Source of the DNA: Sphingobacterium spiritivorum
GTDB taxonomy: Bacteria; Bacteroidota; Bacteroidia; Sphingobacteriales; Sphingobacteriaceae
Reading direction: 5' to 3'
Assembly (NCBI RefSeq): GCF_016725325.1
Contig: NZ_CP068083.1
Location: forward strand, 1,302,001-1,366,000
Length of the DNA: 64,000 nucleotides
The notes beneath the pieces were generated by a model. The model saw only the letters and a list, made by a program, of their open reading frames with translations, was not told the origin of the DNA and did not search any database. This document shows, piece after piece, positions 53,058-60,531 of the stretch. The position numbers and the translations under genes were made by a program. Positions within the stretch are counted from its first letter, which is position 1. Each line of letters begins with the position of its first letter.

Positions 53058-54326
53058 CTACCTGATTATTTTACCTGACTGGTCTGTCCGTACCACAAAA
53101 GGTTTACAGTATTTATCGACAATAACAGCAAACTGATATTTGCTTACCGTTTTAGTACTATCATATTCCCCTTCAAATTTTAATTTTTTATGCCAGTCCT
53201 GCATGATCTGTTTATCCAGCTCATCTCCCCGCTGACTAACATATTTAATCAAACTCAACAGGTCTTTCCACTTTATAATATCTCCTCCATTATCTAAAAA
53301 CCAGATCTGACTTCGGGAATACAACTGATTAAACACGGGTTTGATTTCATCAAACCGTACGCTGTCCTCCCCGTTGAACAGATATCTTCCTTCTCTGAAT
53401 TCACCTTTCAACATTCCGGCAAGACCGAATTTTTGTAAACCTGTGGCATGCATATCGTCTACCGGAATATCCTCATAAGGGATAATCTTTGCATCATACT
53501 GTAGTAATTCATCCTGAAACTTACGGATATCAATCTGGTCAGCATCTGTTTTGAAAAATGCACAATATGCTGCCATGGCGCCCAACGTCTGTCCGACAGC
53601 ACTTCTGAACGGGATATCATCTGCAGATGCAGACTTAAGTTTGTTGCCTAACGGATTTTGGAAGTAATTATCCCTCTGACTTTGCAAAAATACGTTTAAA
53701 GGAATAGACAATGTCTTTTCAGCCAGACGTCCGCTAGCCAGAATCGTCCGTTGATCCTGAAGAGTATATGCATCCGGCTCCTGCAATTCTATCGTATTCG
53801 TGAGAGATAATCCGGCCAATGCCGCCAGCTCATTTCTTGCAGAAAGATCTACAACAGACAACACTTCATATTTAGCTTTATCAGCTAATACAACATCCCA
53901 CCGTTTACCCGTTCGTTTTAAGGAGGTAATTTTTTGATTTTTAATCATCCGGAGATTAGGTTCGCCGCTAACCATTCGTTCCATGCCATTCTTAAAAAGC
54001 TGAGGATTCGTATCGGTTCTTAATAACCGGGCTGATGAATCATTTTTCGGAAGAGCGGGATTTGTAGCAAACAGCAGCGATCTCCATAATCCGGCATCCA
54101 GATTGTGCTGACCAGACAATGTAATACTTTTTTCTGTGAGAGAAGGGACTAACGTCTGCTGATCGACGATCCACAAAGTAGCCACTCCTGACTTTGCACT
54201 TTGCAAGGCTGCAGAAAAAGCTTCAATGTCATTCCCATAAACTAATAATGCCGGTTTTTTGTTTTTTTGAGCAAAAGATAAAAAGGGAAGAAACAATGCG
54301 AGCAAAATGCCTGTAAATCTGATCAT
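53058..54326 (-). CDS. Exported FAD-dependent oxidoreductase-like protein with degenerate dinucleotide motif
   Basis: A 422-residue protein with a signal peptide (to FAQK, about residue 20). The first strand-turn-helix is that of a Rossmann FAD protein, but the GxGxxG turn reads YGNDIEAFSAALQSAKSG, so the glycines are lost. The C-terminal part (SAVGQTLGAMAAYCAFF, FQDELLQYDAKIIPYEDIP) resembles FAD_oxidored family ends. It either binds FAD poorly or has lost the cofactor; function is unknown. It converges on the carbonic anhydrase gene and is divergent from glnS. Confidence 0.72.
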   Translation of the reverse strand: MIRFTGILLALFLPFLSFAQKNKKPALLVYGNDIEAFSAALQSAKSGVATLWIVDQQTLVPSLTEKSITLSGQHNLDAGLWRSLLFATNPALPKNDSSARLLRTDTNPQLFKNGMERMVSGEPNLRMIKNQKITSLKRTGKRWDVVLADKAKYEVLSVVDLSARNELAALAGLSLTNTIELQEPDAYTLQDQRTILASGRLAEKTLSIPLNVFLQSQRDNYFQNPLGNKLKSASADDIPFRSAVGQTLGAMAAYCAFFKTDADQIDIRKFQDELLQYDAKIIPYEDIPVDDMHATGLQKFGLAGMLKGEFREGRYLFNGEDSVRFDEIKPVFNQLYSRSQIWFLDNGGDIIKWKDLLSLIKYVSQRGDELDKQIMQDWHKKLKFEGEYDSTKTVSKYQFAVIVDKYCKPFVVRTDQSGKIIR

Positions 54327-54425
54327 AATGAATACTTGTCAATTAAGGAATTAAAGATAGGAAAACCTTTGAAATACGCGTCTTATGTACGGTGATTAGC
54401 ATATAAAAATATCATGCTTAATAGC

Positions 54426-54433
54426 TAACTTTG
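54426..54433 (+). promoter_or_regulatory. Promoter -7 box implying a leaderless glnS transcript
   Basis: TAACTTTG ends 4 nt before the glnS ATG at 54438, so transcription should start at or within a base or two of the start codon. I see no TTG at the usual 17-20 nt upstream. Confidence 0.5.
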
Positions 54434-54437
54434 TAAC

Positions 54438-56108
54438 ATGGAAAATGAAGTAAAATCATTAAATTTTATTGAAGAGATCGTTGAGGAGGATCTTCGGACA
54501 GGCAAGCACGATGGTCGTGTGTTGACCCGATTCCCTCCTGAGCCGAATGGTTACCTTCATATCGGACATGCTAAATCCATCTGTCTGAATTTCGGATTAG
54601 CAAAGAAGTATAATGGAAAAACAAACCTTCGCTTTGACGATACTAACCCTGTGACTGAGGACACAGAGTATGTAGAAAGCATTAAAAAAGACATTCAATG
54701 GCTTGGTTTTCAATGGAACCAGGAATTATATACATCCGATTACTTCCAGCAACTTTATGATTTCGCACTCGAACTCATCAGAAAAGGATTAGCTTACGTA
54801 GATGACAGCACTGCTGAAGAAATAGCTGCAGCAAAAGGCACACCTACTGAGCCCGGAATACCTACACCTTACCGGGATCGTACGGTAGAGGAAAACATCA
54901 CACTTTTTGAAGAGATGAGAGCCGGAAAATATAAAGAAGGTGAAAAAGTTTTACGTGCAAAGATTGATCTTGCTAATCCGAATATGCATCTGCGTGATCC
55001 GCTTTTGTATCGGATCAAATTTGCTGATCATCACCGTACAGGCAATACATGGCCTATCTATCCGATGTATGACTTTGCACACGGACAAAGTGATGCGATT
55101 GAAAAGATCACTCACTCCTTGTGTACACTGGAATTTATTCCTCACCGTCCGCTGTATGACTGGTGCATAGATAAATTGGAGATTTACCCTTCAAAACAGT
55201 ATGAATTTGCGCGACTGAACCTGAATTATACGGTTATGAGTAAGCGTAAATTGCTGCAACTGGTAAATGAAAAACATGTTGAAGGATGGGACGATCCGCG
55301 TATGCCTACGATCAGCGGTTTGCGTCGTCGCGGCTATACACCTGCCAGTATCGTAGACTTCTGTGAGCGTATTGGTATTGCTAAACGCGAAAATATTATC
55401 GATGTAAGTCTGCTGGAATTCTGTATCCGTGAAGATCTGAATAAGACAGCATGGCGCAGAATGGCAGTGTTAGATCCTGTCAAAATGATCATTACCAACT
55501 ATCCGGATGGACAGGTAGAAGAACTGGAAGGAGAAAATAATCCGGAAGTAGAAGGCGGGGAAGGCTCACGTAAAATTCCGTTCAGCAAGGAAGTATGGAT
55601 AGAACGTGAAGACTTTATGGAGAATGCTCCAAAGAAATTCTTCCGTTTAGGGCCTGGTTTATCTGTACGTCTTAAACATGCTTATATCGTAGAATGCCAT
55701 GATTTTGTGAAGGATGAAAATGGTAATATCACAGAAATTCACTGTAACTATATTCCAAATTCAAAATCCGGAGAAGATACAAGTGGCCTTAAAGTAAAAG
55801 GAACGATTCATTGGGTATCTGTGCCACATGCACAAGAAGCTGAGGTAAGACTCTATGACCGTCTGTTTAACGTAGAAAATCCTGCTGCAGAAGAAGACTT
55901 CAAATCTACCATCAATGCAGACAGTCTTAAAATTATTCCTAAAGCTTATTTAGAGCCTGATATGGCCAATGCAGAATTAGGCAGAGGCTATCAGTTTATC
56001 CGACTGGGATATTATACATTAGATACCCGTTCCGCTAAGGATCACCTGGTATTTAACCGTACTGTCACCCTTAAAGACTCCTGGGCAAAAGAAGTCAAAA
56101 AAGGATAA
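54438..56108 (+). CDS. glnS: Glutamine-tRNA ligase
   Basis: A 556-residue class I aminoacyl-tRNA synthetase of GlnRS/GluRS type. Signatures: [18 protein letters not shown] (HIGH), [15 protein letters not shown] and the KMSKS-type loop [11 protein letters not shown]. The anticodon-binding beta-barrel domains follow from about residue 330 ([20 protein letters not shown]). [13 protein letters not shown] confirms GlnRS over GluRS. It attaches Gln to tRNA-Gln directly, without the GatCAB route. A terminator follows. Confidence 0.96.
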   Translation: MENEVKSLNFIEEIVEEDLRTGKHDGRVLTRFPPEPNGYLHIGHAKSICLNFGLAKKYNGKTNLRFDDTNPVTEDTEYVESIKKDIQWLGFQWNQELYTSDYFQQLYDFALELIRKGLAYVDDSTAEEIAAAKGTPTEPGIPTPYRDRTVEENITLFEEMRAGKYKEGEKVLRAKIDLANPNMHLRDPLLYRIKFADHHRTGNTWPIYPMYDFAHGQSDAIEKITHSLCTLEFIPHRPLYDWCIDKLEIYPSKQYEFARLNLNYTVMSKRKLLQLVNEKHVEGWDDPRMPTISGLRRRGYTPASIVDFCERIGIAKRENIIDVSLLEFCIREDLNKTAWRRMAVLDPVKMIITNYPDGQVEELEGENNPEVEGGEGSRKIPFSKEVWIEREDFMENAPKKFFRLGPGLSVRLKHAYIVECHDFVKDENGNITEIHCNYIPNSKSGEDTSGLKVKGTIHWVSVPHAQEAEVRLYDRLFNVENPAAEEDFKSTINADSLKIIPKAYLEPDMANAELGRGYQFIRLGYYTLDTRSAKDHLVFNRTVTLKDSWAKEVKKG

Positions 56109-56125
56109 GCATATCTCCACCATTA

Positions 56126-56163
56126 AAAAAGTCCTGTTCTGCGAAAGAAGAACAGGACTTTTT
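56126..56163 (+). terminator. Terminator after glnS
   Basis: AAAAAGTCCTGTTCT, 8-nt loop, and the exact complement ending TTTTT. Confidence 0.93.
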
Positions 56164-56305
56164 CATGCTACCTGTCTTCATTATTTTTCTTCCCTGTTCT
56201 GAAATATAAAATTGTCTCTGCACTTATTTTAATTCCTGATTCCGATCATATTTTTAAGCTCCTATGCTACTTAGATTTGAAGTAGTTAAACAAATATTAT
56301 ATGCT

Positions 56306-56893
56306 ATGAAAAAGTTATTATTCTCAATTATTGCAATGTTACTTATCGGTACAGCAGCTGTTCAGGCTCAGGGATTCAAAGGAAAATGGTTTATCATGGG
56401 TGAGGCAGGTTATTCTACTCAATCGGACGGAAATATTCAGCATTACAGTGTCCTTCCTGTTGTGGGTACATTCGTTGCCCCAACGACCGCAGTTGGTATT
56501 GGCGTAGGATATTTAGGTCAGAAAGATAAAACGGTTCCTGATGTTATCGGCAAAGAAGAAGCATTTATCGTACAGCCATTGGCCCGGAAATATTGGAGCA
56601 TCACGGACAACTTTTTGATTTTTGGTCAGGCAGCAGTTCCTTTGACTTTTGGCAAAAATACCATTGATGCAAATGGGGTAAAAGCTGACAGCAAATTCAC
56701 CGGATATGGTGTACAGCTATCTCCGGGAATAGATTATTTCCTGAGCAGTCATTTTTCAATAGAAGCATCTTTCGGACTGGTTGGCTGGTCTGCAGTGAAA
56801 CCTAAGGATGGAGAAACAGCAAATGATTTTAATATCGGTGTAAATTCCGGATTTCAAAACGGAGTCAAATTCGGACTCAAATATATCTTTTAA
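56306..56893 (+). CDS. Small outer-membrane beta-barrel protein
   Basis: A 195-residue protein from the ATG at 56306 (MKKLLFSIIAMLLIG), with the signal peptide cut near VQAQG (about 22). Eight or so amphipathic strands follow (KGKWFIMGEAGYSTQ, AVGIGVGYLGQKDK, YWSITDNFLIFGQAAVPLTF, GYGVQLSPGIDYFLS, FSIEASFGLVGWSA) and the last residues GVKFGLKYIF are a typical barrel end with terminal Phe. Possibly an OmpW/porin-like protein; no partner in view. Confidence 0.85.
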   Translation: MKKLLFSIIAMLLIGTAAVQAQGFKGKWFIMGEAGYSTQSDGNIQHYSVLPVVGTFVAPTTAVGIGVGYLGQKDKTVPDVIGKEEAFIVQPLARKYWSITDNFLIFGQAAVPLTFGKNTIDANGVKADSKFTGYGVQLSPGIDYFLSSHFSIEASFGLVGWSAVKPKDGETANDFNIGVNSGFQNGVKFGLKYIF

Positions 56894-56916
56894 CCCCCAG
56901 CACCCTATTTAACAAG

Positions 56917-56947
56917 CAAGGCCTGTATAGGTAATATGCAGGTCTTG
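56917..56947. terminator. Bidirectional terminator
   Basis: CAAGGCCTGTATA against TATGCAGGTCTTG with two wobble or mismatch positions and a 5-nt loop, between the barrel gene and metF, which converge here. Confidence 0.6.
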
Positions 56948-56970
56948 TGATTTGTTGATTTAAAACGAAT

Positions 56971-57927
56971 TTAGAACAACTGTTCCACAATTTTTTTGGT
57001 GGGTCCCGGATTACTCATGGTATAGAAGTGAAGCACCGGAGCGCCAAAATCTATCAGTTCCTTACACTGCTGTACCAGCCATTCATGTCCTACCTGTCTT
57101 ACATCGGCATTACTATGACAATCAGCAATGGCCTCACTAAGCTCTTCCGGAATATCCAGGTGAAAGACACGAGGCAATGTCACCAATTGCTTTTTGGAAG
57201 TAATTGGCTTCAATCCCGGAATAATAGGTACATTAATATCATGCTCCCGGCATTTGGTTACAAAGTCTTTATATTTCTGAACATTAAAAAACATCTGAGT
57301 TACAATAAACTCTGCTCCCATTTCTATCTTCTTCTTTAGAAATTTGAAATCCGTATTAAAGTTAGGGCTTTCAAAGTGCTTCTCCGGATATCCGGCAACA
57401 CCTATACAGAAGTTGGTTTTTTCTGAAGTTTCGACATCCTCATGCAGATATCTGCCTTGATTCATATTTGACACCTGTTGCAGCAGATCTGTCGCGAAAG
57501 AATGTCCTCCTTCTGTCGGGATAAAGTCTGCATCTCCTCTGCGTGCATCTCCTCTTAGCACCAGCACATTATCAATGCCCAGGAAGTTGAGATCAATCAA
57601 TGCATTTTCAGTTTCCTCTTTCGTAAATCCACCACAAATAAGGTGAGGAACAGCATCTACCTTATATTTGTTCATTATTGCAGCGCAGATTGCTACTGTT
57701 CCCGGACGTTTACGATAGGATATTCTTTCCAAAAGTCCGTTTGCATGTTCTTTATACAGGTAATCTTCGCGATGATACGTAACATCTATAAACGGAGGTT
57801 TGAACTCCATCATTTCGTCCATGGTTTTATATATACTCTGTATGCTCTGTCCTTTCGCTGGAGGCAATAACTCAAAGGAAAACAAGGTTTTACCTTTAGC
57901 GTTTTGAATATGGTCAATAATTTTCAT
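56971..57927 (-). CDS. metF: Methylenetetrahydrofolate reductase
   Basis: A 318-residue FAD enzyme that makes 5-methyl-THF for methionine synthesis. Core motifs are FSFELLPPAKGQSI, FIDVTYHREDY, PHLICGGFTKEETENAL, NVLVLRGDARRGD, FIVTQMFFNVQKY and PIIPGLKPITS. Length is typical. It is preceded by a SAM-I riboswitch and by an 11-codon ORF that ends in the ATGA of its start, so expression should fall when SAM is high. A TAATTTTG box (minus, 58172-58179) starts the leader about 25 nt before the aptamer. Confidence 0.96.
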   Translation of the reverse strand: MKIIDHIQNAKGKTLFSFELLPPAKGQSIQSIYKTMDEMMEFKPPFIDVTYHREDYLYKEHANGLLERISYRKRPGTVAICAAIMNKYKVDAVPHLICGGFTKEETENALIDLNFLGIDNVLVLRGDARRGDADFIPTEGGHSFATDLLQQVSNMNQGRYLHEDVETSEKTNFCIGVAGYPEKHFESPNFNTDFKFLKKKIEMGAEFIVTQMFFNVQKYKDFVTKCREHDINVPIIPGLKPITSKKQLVTLPRVFHLDIPEELSEAIADCHSNADVRQVGHEWLVQQCKELIDFGAPVLHFYTMSNPGPTKKIVEQLF

Positions 57928-57959
57928 TTAGCCGGCCAAACTTCAACATGTTCATTCAT
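57924..57959 (-). CDS. Eleven-residue leader ORF overlapping the metF start
   Basis: ATG at 57959 encodes MNEHVEVWPAK and its TGA stop shares bases with the metF start (ATGA). Its first codons form the arms of a 7-bp hairpin (CAACATG with CATGTTG, 57944-57963). It could pass ribosomes to metF. Translation is not proven; the frame is short and only the layout supports it. Confidence 0.35.
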   Translation of the reverse strand: MNEHVEVWPAK

Positions 57960-58013
57960 GTTGACACTTTTTAATTTCAATAATAAAATAATGTATGAAG
58001 GCTCGTAGAGAAA

Positions 58014-58033
58014 GACACCAGGTATTCGGTGTT
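58014..58033 (-). terminator. Possible riboswitch expression-platform hairpin
   Basis: On the minus strand AACACC and GGTGTC pair around an 8-nt loop, followed by CTTTCTCT. It lies directly after the aptamer and could be a weak, SAM-dependent terminator. Confidence 0.35.
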
Positions 58034-58035
58034 TC

Positions 58036-58141
58036 CGCTTATCTTTCCCTTTTTTAGTTGGGGTAGAATGTAGCACCTTGTCTCCAAGACAGGTTGCCAA
58101 GGCTTCATCGGGTCTAGTCCCTCTGCCTTTCACTATAAGCG
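58036..58141 (-). ncRNA. SAM-I (S-box) riboswitch upstream of metF
   Basis: Minus strand, 5' to 3': P1 arms CGCTTAT (58141-58135) and ATAAGCG (58042-58036) pair perfectly. Between them are the conserved S-box blocks AGAGGGACTAGACCCGATGA, GCCTTGGCAACC, AGACAAGGTGCTACATTC and AAAGAT. The order P1-P2-J-P3-P4 and the GGCAACC/GGTGC pair match the SAM-I consensus. It should bind S-adenosylmethionine and lower metF expression. Confidence 0.92.
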
Positions 58142-58208
58142 TAACTAATATCGATATTCAAAGTGAAAAGTCAAAATTAAAAAAGTAAAACCTGTCACTT
58201 ATCTCTAT

Positions 58209-59051
58209 TTATTGTTTGTCACTGAGGGCATGCCGGAGATCTTTCAGGTAATAGAAAACAACCAGAAGACCCGATCTTTTATATCGGATGGCATCTGTAT
58301 TCTTAAATGTTTCGTACAACATCTCATACGCTCGGTATGCGTCGGTCTCATCATAAAAGATATCTTTCCAGCTCTGCGGTACATCATCCCATTCCCGGAG
58401 TACGATACCATTTTCAAGATATCGCAGCGGAGTAGGAATTCCGTCCATTTTGTATCCGTGATAGACCCCTGAATGGAGTACATGCTGAACATATGCACAG
58501 ACGTAATCCAGATTATTCAATAATCTTGTCTTGATTTCGGCATCCGATTCGCTGTCCAGCGGAGCAATTCTCCATGTATTGACTTCGTATGTAAATTTAC
58601 TATCCGTCTCAACAGACTTGGTACTATCTAAAGTAAAATTAAAATACAGACGTTCATTTGCTGATATTGCACGGCTGCTGACCTCATCAAAAACACCCAA
58701 AAGCTGAATACAATCCGGTCGCTGTTCCTTGATCTCCAAAATTAATTCAGAACCATCCTTGTCCTTCAACTTAACTTCATTCTTTACCAATTCATAATTC
58801 CCGTGCATTAGGACATCCTCGATGGCCAGTACGAAAGTATTATCCTTATTCAATGCTAGAAAAGAACGGTGATAAATCTCATGTTCACAGGTAACGTTAC
58901 AGCCTACACTTCCCCTGTCTGTCTTTTTCATAGCCTTATAAACAGACTCTTTATATCCGCATGTCATTTGATAATTCCCCGGTTGAAGCTGGATTGTTTC
59001 GGTACACGATCCGATGAAGAAAGGCAAGAGGAATAAAAGAATATATTTCAT
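58209..59051 (-). CDS. Hypothetical lipoprotein
   Basis: A 280-residue lipoprotein from the ATG at 59051 (MKYILLFLLPFFIGSC, lipobox IGSC with Cys16). An N-terminal Cys-rich part (MTCGYKESV, VGCNVTCEHEIYH) is followed by a beta segment resembling NlpE/copper-resistance-like domains (FLALNKDNTFVLAI, GNYELVKNEVKLKD), then a helical C-terminal domain (DAYRAYEMLYETFKN). I do not recognise a family with confidence. The stop codon lies about 70 nt from the riboswitch. Confidence 0.72.
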   Translation of the reverse strand: MKYILLFLLPFFIGSCTETIQLQPGNYQMTCGYKESVYKAMKKTDRGSVGCNVTCEHEIYHRSFLALNKDNTFVLAIEDVLMHGNYELVKNEVKLKDKDGSELILEIKEQRPDCIQLLGVFDEVSSRAISANERLYFNFTLDSTKSVETDSKFTYEVNTWRIAPLDSESDAEIKTRLLNNLDYVCAYVQHVLHSGVYHGYKMDGIPTPLRYLENGIVLREWDDVPQSWKDIFYDETDAYRAYEMLYETFKNTDAIRYKRSGLLVVFYYLKDLRHALSDKQ

Positions 59052-59097
59052 AATACAGGATTGCAACAATTCAGTTTTGGTTTCCGAATATAAATAG

Positions 59098-59127
59098 AAA
59101 AAGCTACTCAGAAAAGAGCAGCTTTTT
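59098..59127 (-). terminator. Terminator after rimM
   Basis: AAAAAGCTACTC against GAGCAGCTTTTT (one wobble) with a 6-nt loop; on the minus strand the stem ends in T residues, between rimM and the lipoprotein gene. Confidence 0.85.
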
Positions 59128-59128
59128 G

Positions 59129-59653
59129 TTATTCGCTATATAATTCTACCAAACCTTCCGGCAGGTCTACTTCAATAATCTCTTCTTCAGGATCAATACC
59201 CAGTATCAGATCATCATTCAACGGAAACATCAGCTCCTTTCCCTTAAAATCAACCCTTGCGATAAATTGCTGAGGCAACTCCTGAACTTCTATGATTTCC
59301 CCCAATTCACCATGTACTTCATCAATAACCAGAAAGCCTTTGAGATCAGTCAGTCTGAAATCATCAGGATCACGCTCCGGCATCTTATCATTAGGAAGGT
59401 ACATTTTCTTGTGTACCAATGGCTGTGCTTTATCAATATGATCTACATCTTCGAGATTGAGGTAGGCCGTACTATTGGATTGTAACTTGATATTTTCTAC
59501 AAAGTAAGGTACAAGCTTCTTATTGATCTCCACAAAAAGTACATCAATATCCAGATCCTGATAATCTTCAAATTCAAAAAACAGCTGCAGTTCTCCCTTC
59601 AGTCCTCTTGTCTTGCTGATGTATCCAATATAAAAACTCTGATCTATGGTCAT
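59129..59653 (-). CDS. rimM: Ribosome maturation factor RimM
   Basis: A 174-residue protein that assists 30S assembly by binding S19. The N-terminal RimM barrel starts FYIGYISKTRGLKGELQLF, and the PRC-barrel follows (about 95-165: LTDLKGFLVIDEVHGELGEI, IPLNDDLILGIDPEEEIIEV-type end). It follows rpsP by 114 nt with a terminator between. Unlike the usual order, neither trmD nor rplS follows. Confidence 0.93.
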   Translation of the reverse strand: MTIDQSFYIGYISKTRGLKGELQLFFEFEDYQDLDIDVLFVEINKKLVPYFVENIKLQSNSTAYLNLEDVDHIDKAQPLVHKKMYLPNDKMPERDPDDFRLTDLKGFLVIDEVHGELGEIIEVQELPQQFIARVDFKGKELMFPLNDDLILGIDPEEEIIEVDLPEGLVELYSE

Positions 59654-59716
59654 GATGTAACGTAAAATATAAAAATAAAGATTCAGACGGACTATCAGAT
59701 TCCATCTTTTACAAAA

Positions 59717-59743
59717 AAGCCGTCCCGGTTTTCGGGGCGGCTT
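59717..59743 (-). terminator. Terminator after rpsP
   Basis: AAGCCGTCCCG against CGGGGCGGCTT (one wobble), and on the minus strand a TTTTTT tail. Ends or attenuates rpsP before rimM. Confidence 0.88.
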
Positions 59744-59767
59744 AATTTTTTACTTCGTGATATGTGA

Positions 59768-60307
59768 TTATCCTTCAGTTTCTTCAGTGTTTTCAGCGCC
59801 TTCAGTAGCTTCTGGTGCTTCTACTTCTTCAGCAGATTCTTCTACTGCAGGAGTGTTTTTTGCAGCGATAGCAGCTGCTTTGTCAGCTTTTTTCTTAGCT
59901 TCAGCAGCTAATGCAGCTTTCTTAGCTTCTTCTTTAGAAGAAGTCAGGCTATCTTTTTTACCATCGATTTTAGCAGTTTTTTCTTTAGACCATTCTGCGA
60001 ATAGTTCTTCAGCTTTTGCTGCATCGAAAGCACCTTTTTTCACACCACCTTCTAAGTGTTTTTTGTACAATACACCTTTGTAAGAAAGGATAGCGCGAGC
60101 AGTATCAGTAGGCTGAGCACCTTTGTTCATCCAATCTAACGCTTTTTCGAAATCCAAAACGATAGTTGCAGGATTTGTGTTAGGGTTGTAAGAACCAAGA
60201 CGTTCGATAAATTTACCATCACGTGGTGCACGTGAATCTGCTACTACTACGTGGTAAAAAGGTTTTCCTTTTTTACCATGTCTTTGCAATCTGATTTTAG
60301 TTGCCAT
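59768..60307 (-). CDS. rpsP: 30S ribosomal protein S16 with long acidic tail
   Basis: A 179-residue protein; the S16 domain is the first 80-90 residues ([59 protein letters not shown]). The rest is an Ala/Lys helical stretch (about 100-150) and an acidic Glu-rich end ([14 protein letters not shown]). E. coli S16 is only 82 residues; long tails are common in Bacteroidota. It has a strong promoter at 60367-60397. Confidence 0.95.
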   Translation of the reverse strand: MATKIRLQRHGKKGKPFYHVVVADSRAPRDGKFIERLGSYNPNTNPATIVLDFEKALDWMNKGAQPTDTARAILSYKGVLYKKHLEGGVKKGAFDAAKAEELFAEWSKEKTAKIDGKKDSLTSSKEEAKKAALAAEAKKKADKAAAIAAKNTPAVEESAEEVEAPEATEGAENTEETEG

Positions 60308-60366
60308 GTTTTAATTTTGTTTTTATGTATTCAACATATCCCCCGTACTGTATGTAAGAGGGGACG

Positions 60367-60397
60367 CAAAGATAAAAAGATTATTCCGGATTGTCAA
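60367..60397 (-). promoter_or_regulatory. rpsP promoter
   Basis: On the minus strand TTG (60395-60397), 20 nt, then TATCTTTG (60367-60374): the Bacteroidota housekeeping consensus. The leader is about 55 nt long. Confidence 0.75.
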
Positions 60398-60531
60398 CTC
60401 TTATCTAATCAAGGGATTAAATTCATCTGTCTTCAGCCTATAGAATCTTCATAAACGAATTGCGGGCTAACTTTTTGATTAGGAGAAGAGCTCTTGCCAA
60501 ATAATATGTAACTTCATCCTTTGTAAAACAT

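Noticed and set aside
57924..58133. 69-residue minus-strand ORF upstream of metF
   Set aside because: Most of it is the SAM-I riboswitch read as codons; only its last 11 codons are kept as a possible leader ORF.
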